This document shows, one piece after another, positions 63,964 to 64,000 of a DNA stretch of 64,000 bases. The DNA lies in the NCBI RefSeq assembly GCF_037023735.1, contig NZ_CP146069.1, forward strand, positions 909,501 through 973,500. Direction: 5' to 3'. The notes beneath the pieces are model-generated. The model had not been told where the DNA came from. It saw only the letters and a list, made by a program, of their open reading frames with translations, and ran no database searches. Made by a program: the position numbers and the translations under genes. How positions within the stretch are numbered: position 1 is the first letter of the stretch; each line of letters starts with the position of its first letter. Source of the DNA: Roseovarius sp. S88. GTDB lineage: Bacteria > Pseudomonadota > Alphaproteobacteria > Rhodobacterales > Rhodobacteraceae.

Positions 63964-64000
63964 GGGTTGGTCATCCTCTATTTCTGGATCATCCGAAGCG
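63964..64000 (-). promoter_or_regulatory. sequence upstream of the carnitine dehydrogenase gene
   Basis: Only 37 bp remain. They hold the AGAGGATG ribosome site for the ATG at 63963; an upstream minus-strand gene probably ends just beyond or within this stretch (a TGA is readable near 63990). Confidence 0.35.

Overview
The window looks like chromosomal DNA of a marine Roseobacter-group alphaproteobacterium (Rhodobacteraceae). The gene content fits this: paired deformylase genes before fmt, trxB divergent from an Lrp-type regulator, lgt-midA-pgeF, several Hint-domain proteins, pcaC-pcaH-pcaG, and genes for catabolism of carnitine-type betaines. DNA is fairly GC rich, genes are tightly packed, and many operon members overlap by 4 bp (ATGA). 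A few short AT-richer islets carry unfamiliar genes. I saw no rRNA, CRISPR array, intact insertion sequence or prophage.

Left part (1-8.5 kb): the start of a PatB/MalY-type aminotransferase, def, a deformylase-like paralogue with altered active site, and fmt. Two tiny membrane proteins follow. A minus-strand run of seven genes begins with an acyltransferase, a CdsA-like cytidylyltransferase, a small membrane protein and a CDP-alcohol phosphatidyltransferase, and ends with DUF3429, a methyltransferase and rnhA. Four tRNA genes (Pro, Phe, Asn, Gln) follow, then an isolated SUFU-domain gene.

Middle-left (8.5-27.5 kb): ispH is divergent from an NrtR-like regulator, a frameshifted SPFH gene and an NAD-kinase-like gene. 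Then come a cytochrome b561-YceI fusion, fabD-fabG-acpP, a NYN protein, folK, argD-argF, a cupin, gnd, a fatty-acid hydroxylase, a small membrane protein, hrpB (frameshifted near its 3' end) and meaB.

Middle (27.9-46.5 kb): a winged-helix domain reads in frame into ATP sulfurylase-APS kinase, followed by two glycosyltransferase-like genes. Then come a flavin reductase, trxB/lrp, a Hint protein without its cysteine, a 43-codon gene, pgeF-midA-lgt, ubiK, an SLC13 permease, a YbjN protein, two AT-rich orphan genes (one between direct repeats), proC-csaA-2-hydroxyacid dehydrogenase, and a lamin-tail/Hint protein.

Right part (46.8-64 kb): a KAS III gene, ridA, aroA, an isochorismatase-like gene lacking the cysteine, a corrinoid-activation (ASKHA) protein, pcaCHG, a DctB/DctD-like two-component pair whose regulator lacks key AAA+ features, and a four-gene set for carnitine/gamma-butyrobetaine breakdown running off the right edge.

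The points I find most worth following are the wHTH-Sat-CysC fusion with its upstream palindrome, the NrtR-SPFH-NAD-kinase-like cluster with a 7-bp duplication breaking the SPFH gene, the extra PlsC/CdsA/CDP-alcohol-transferase operon, and several enzyme-like proteins with altered catalytic residues.
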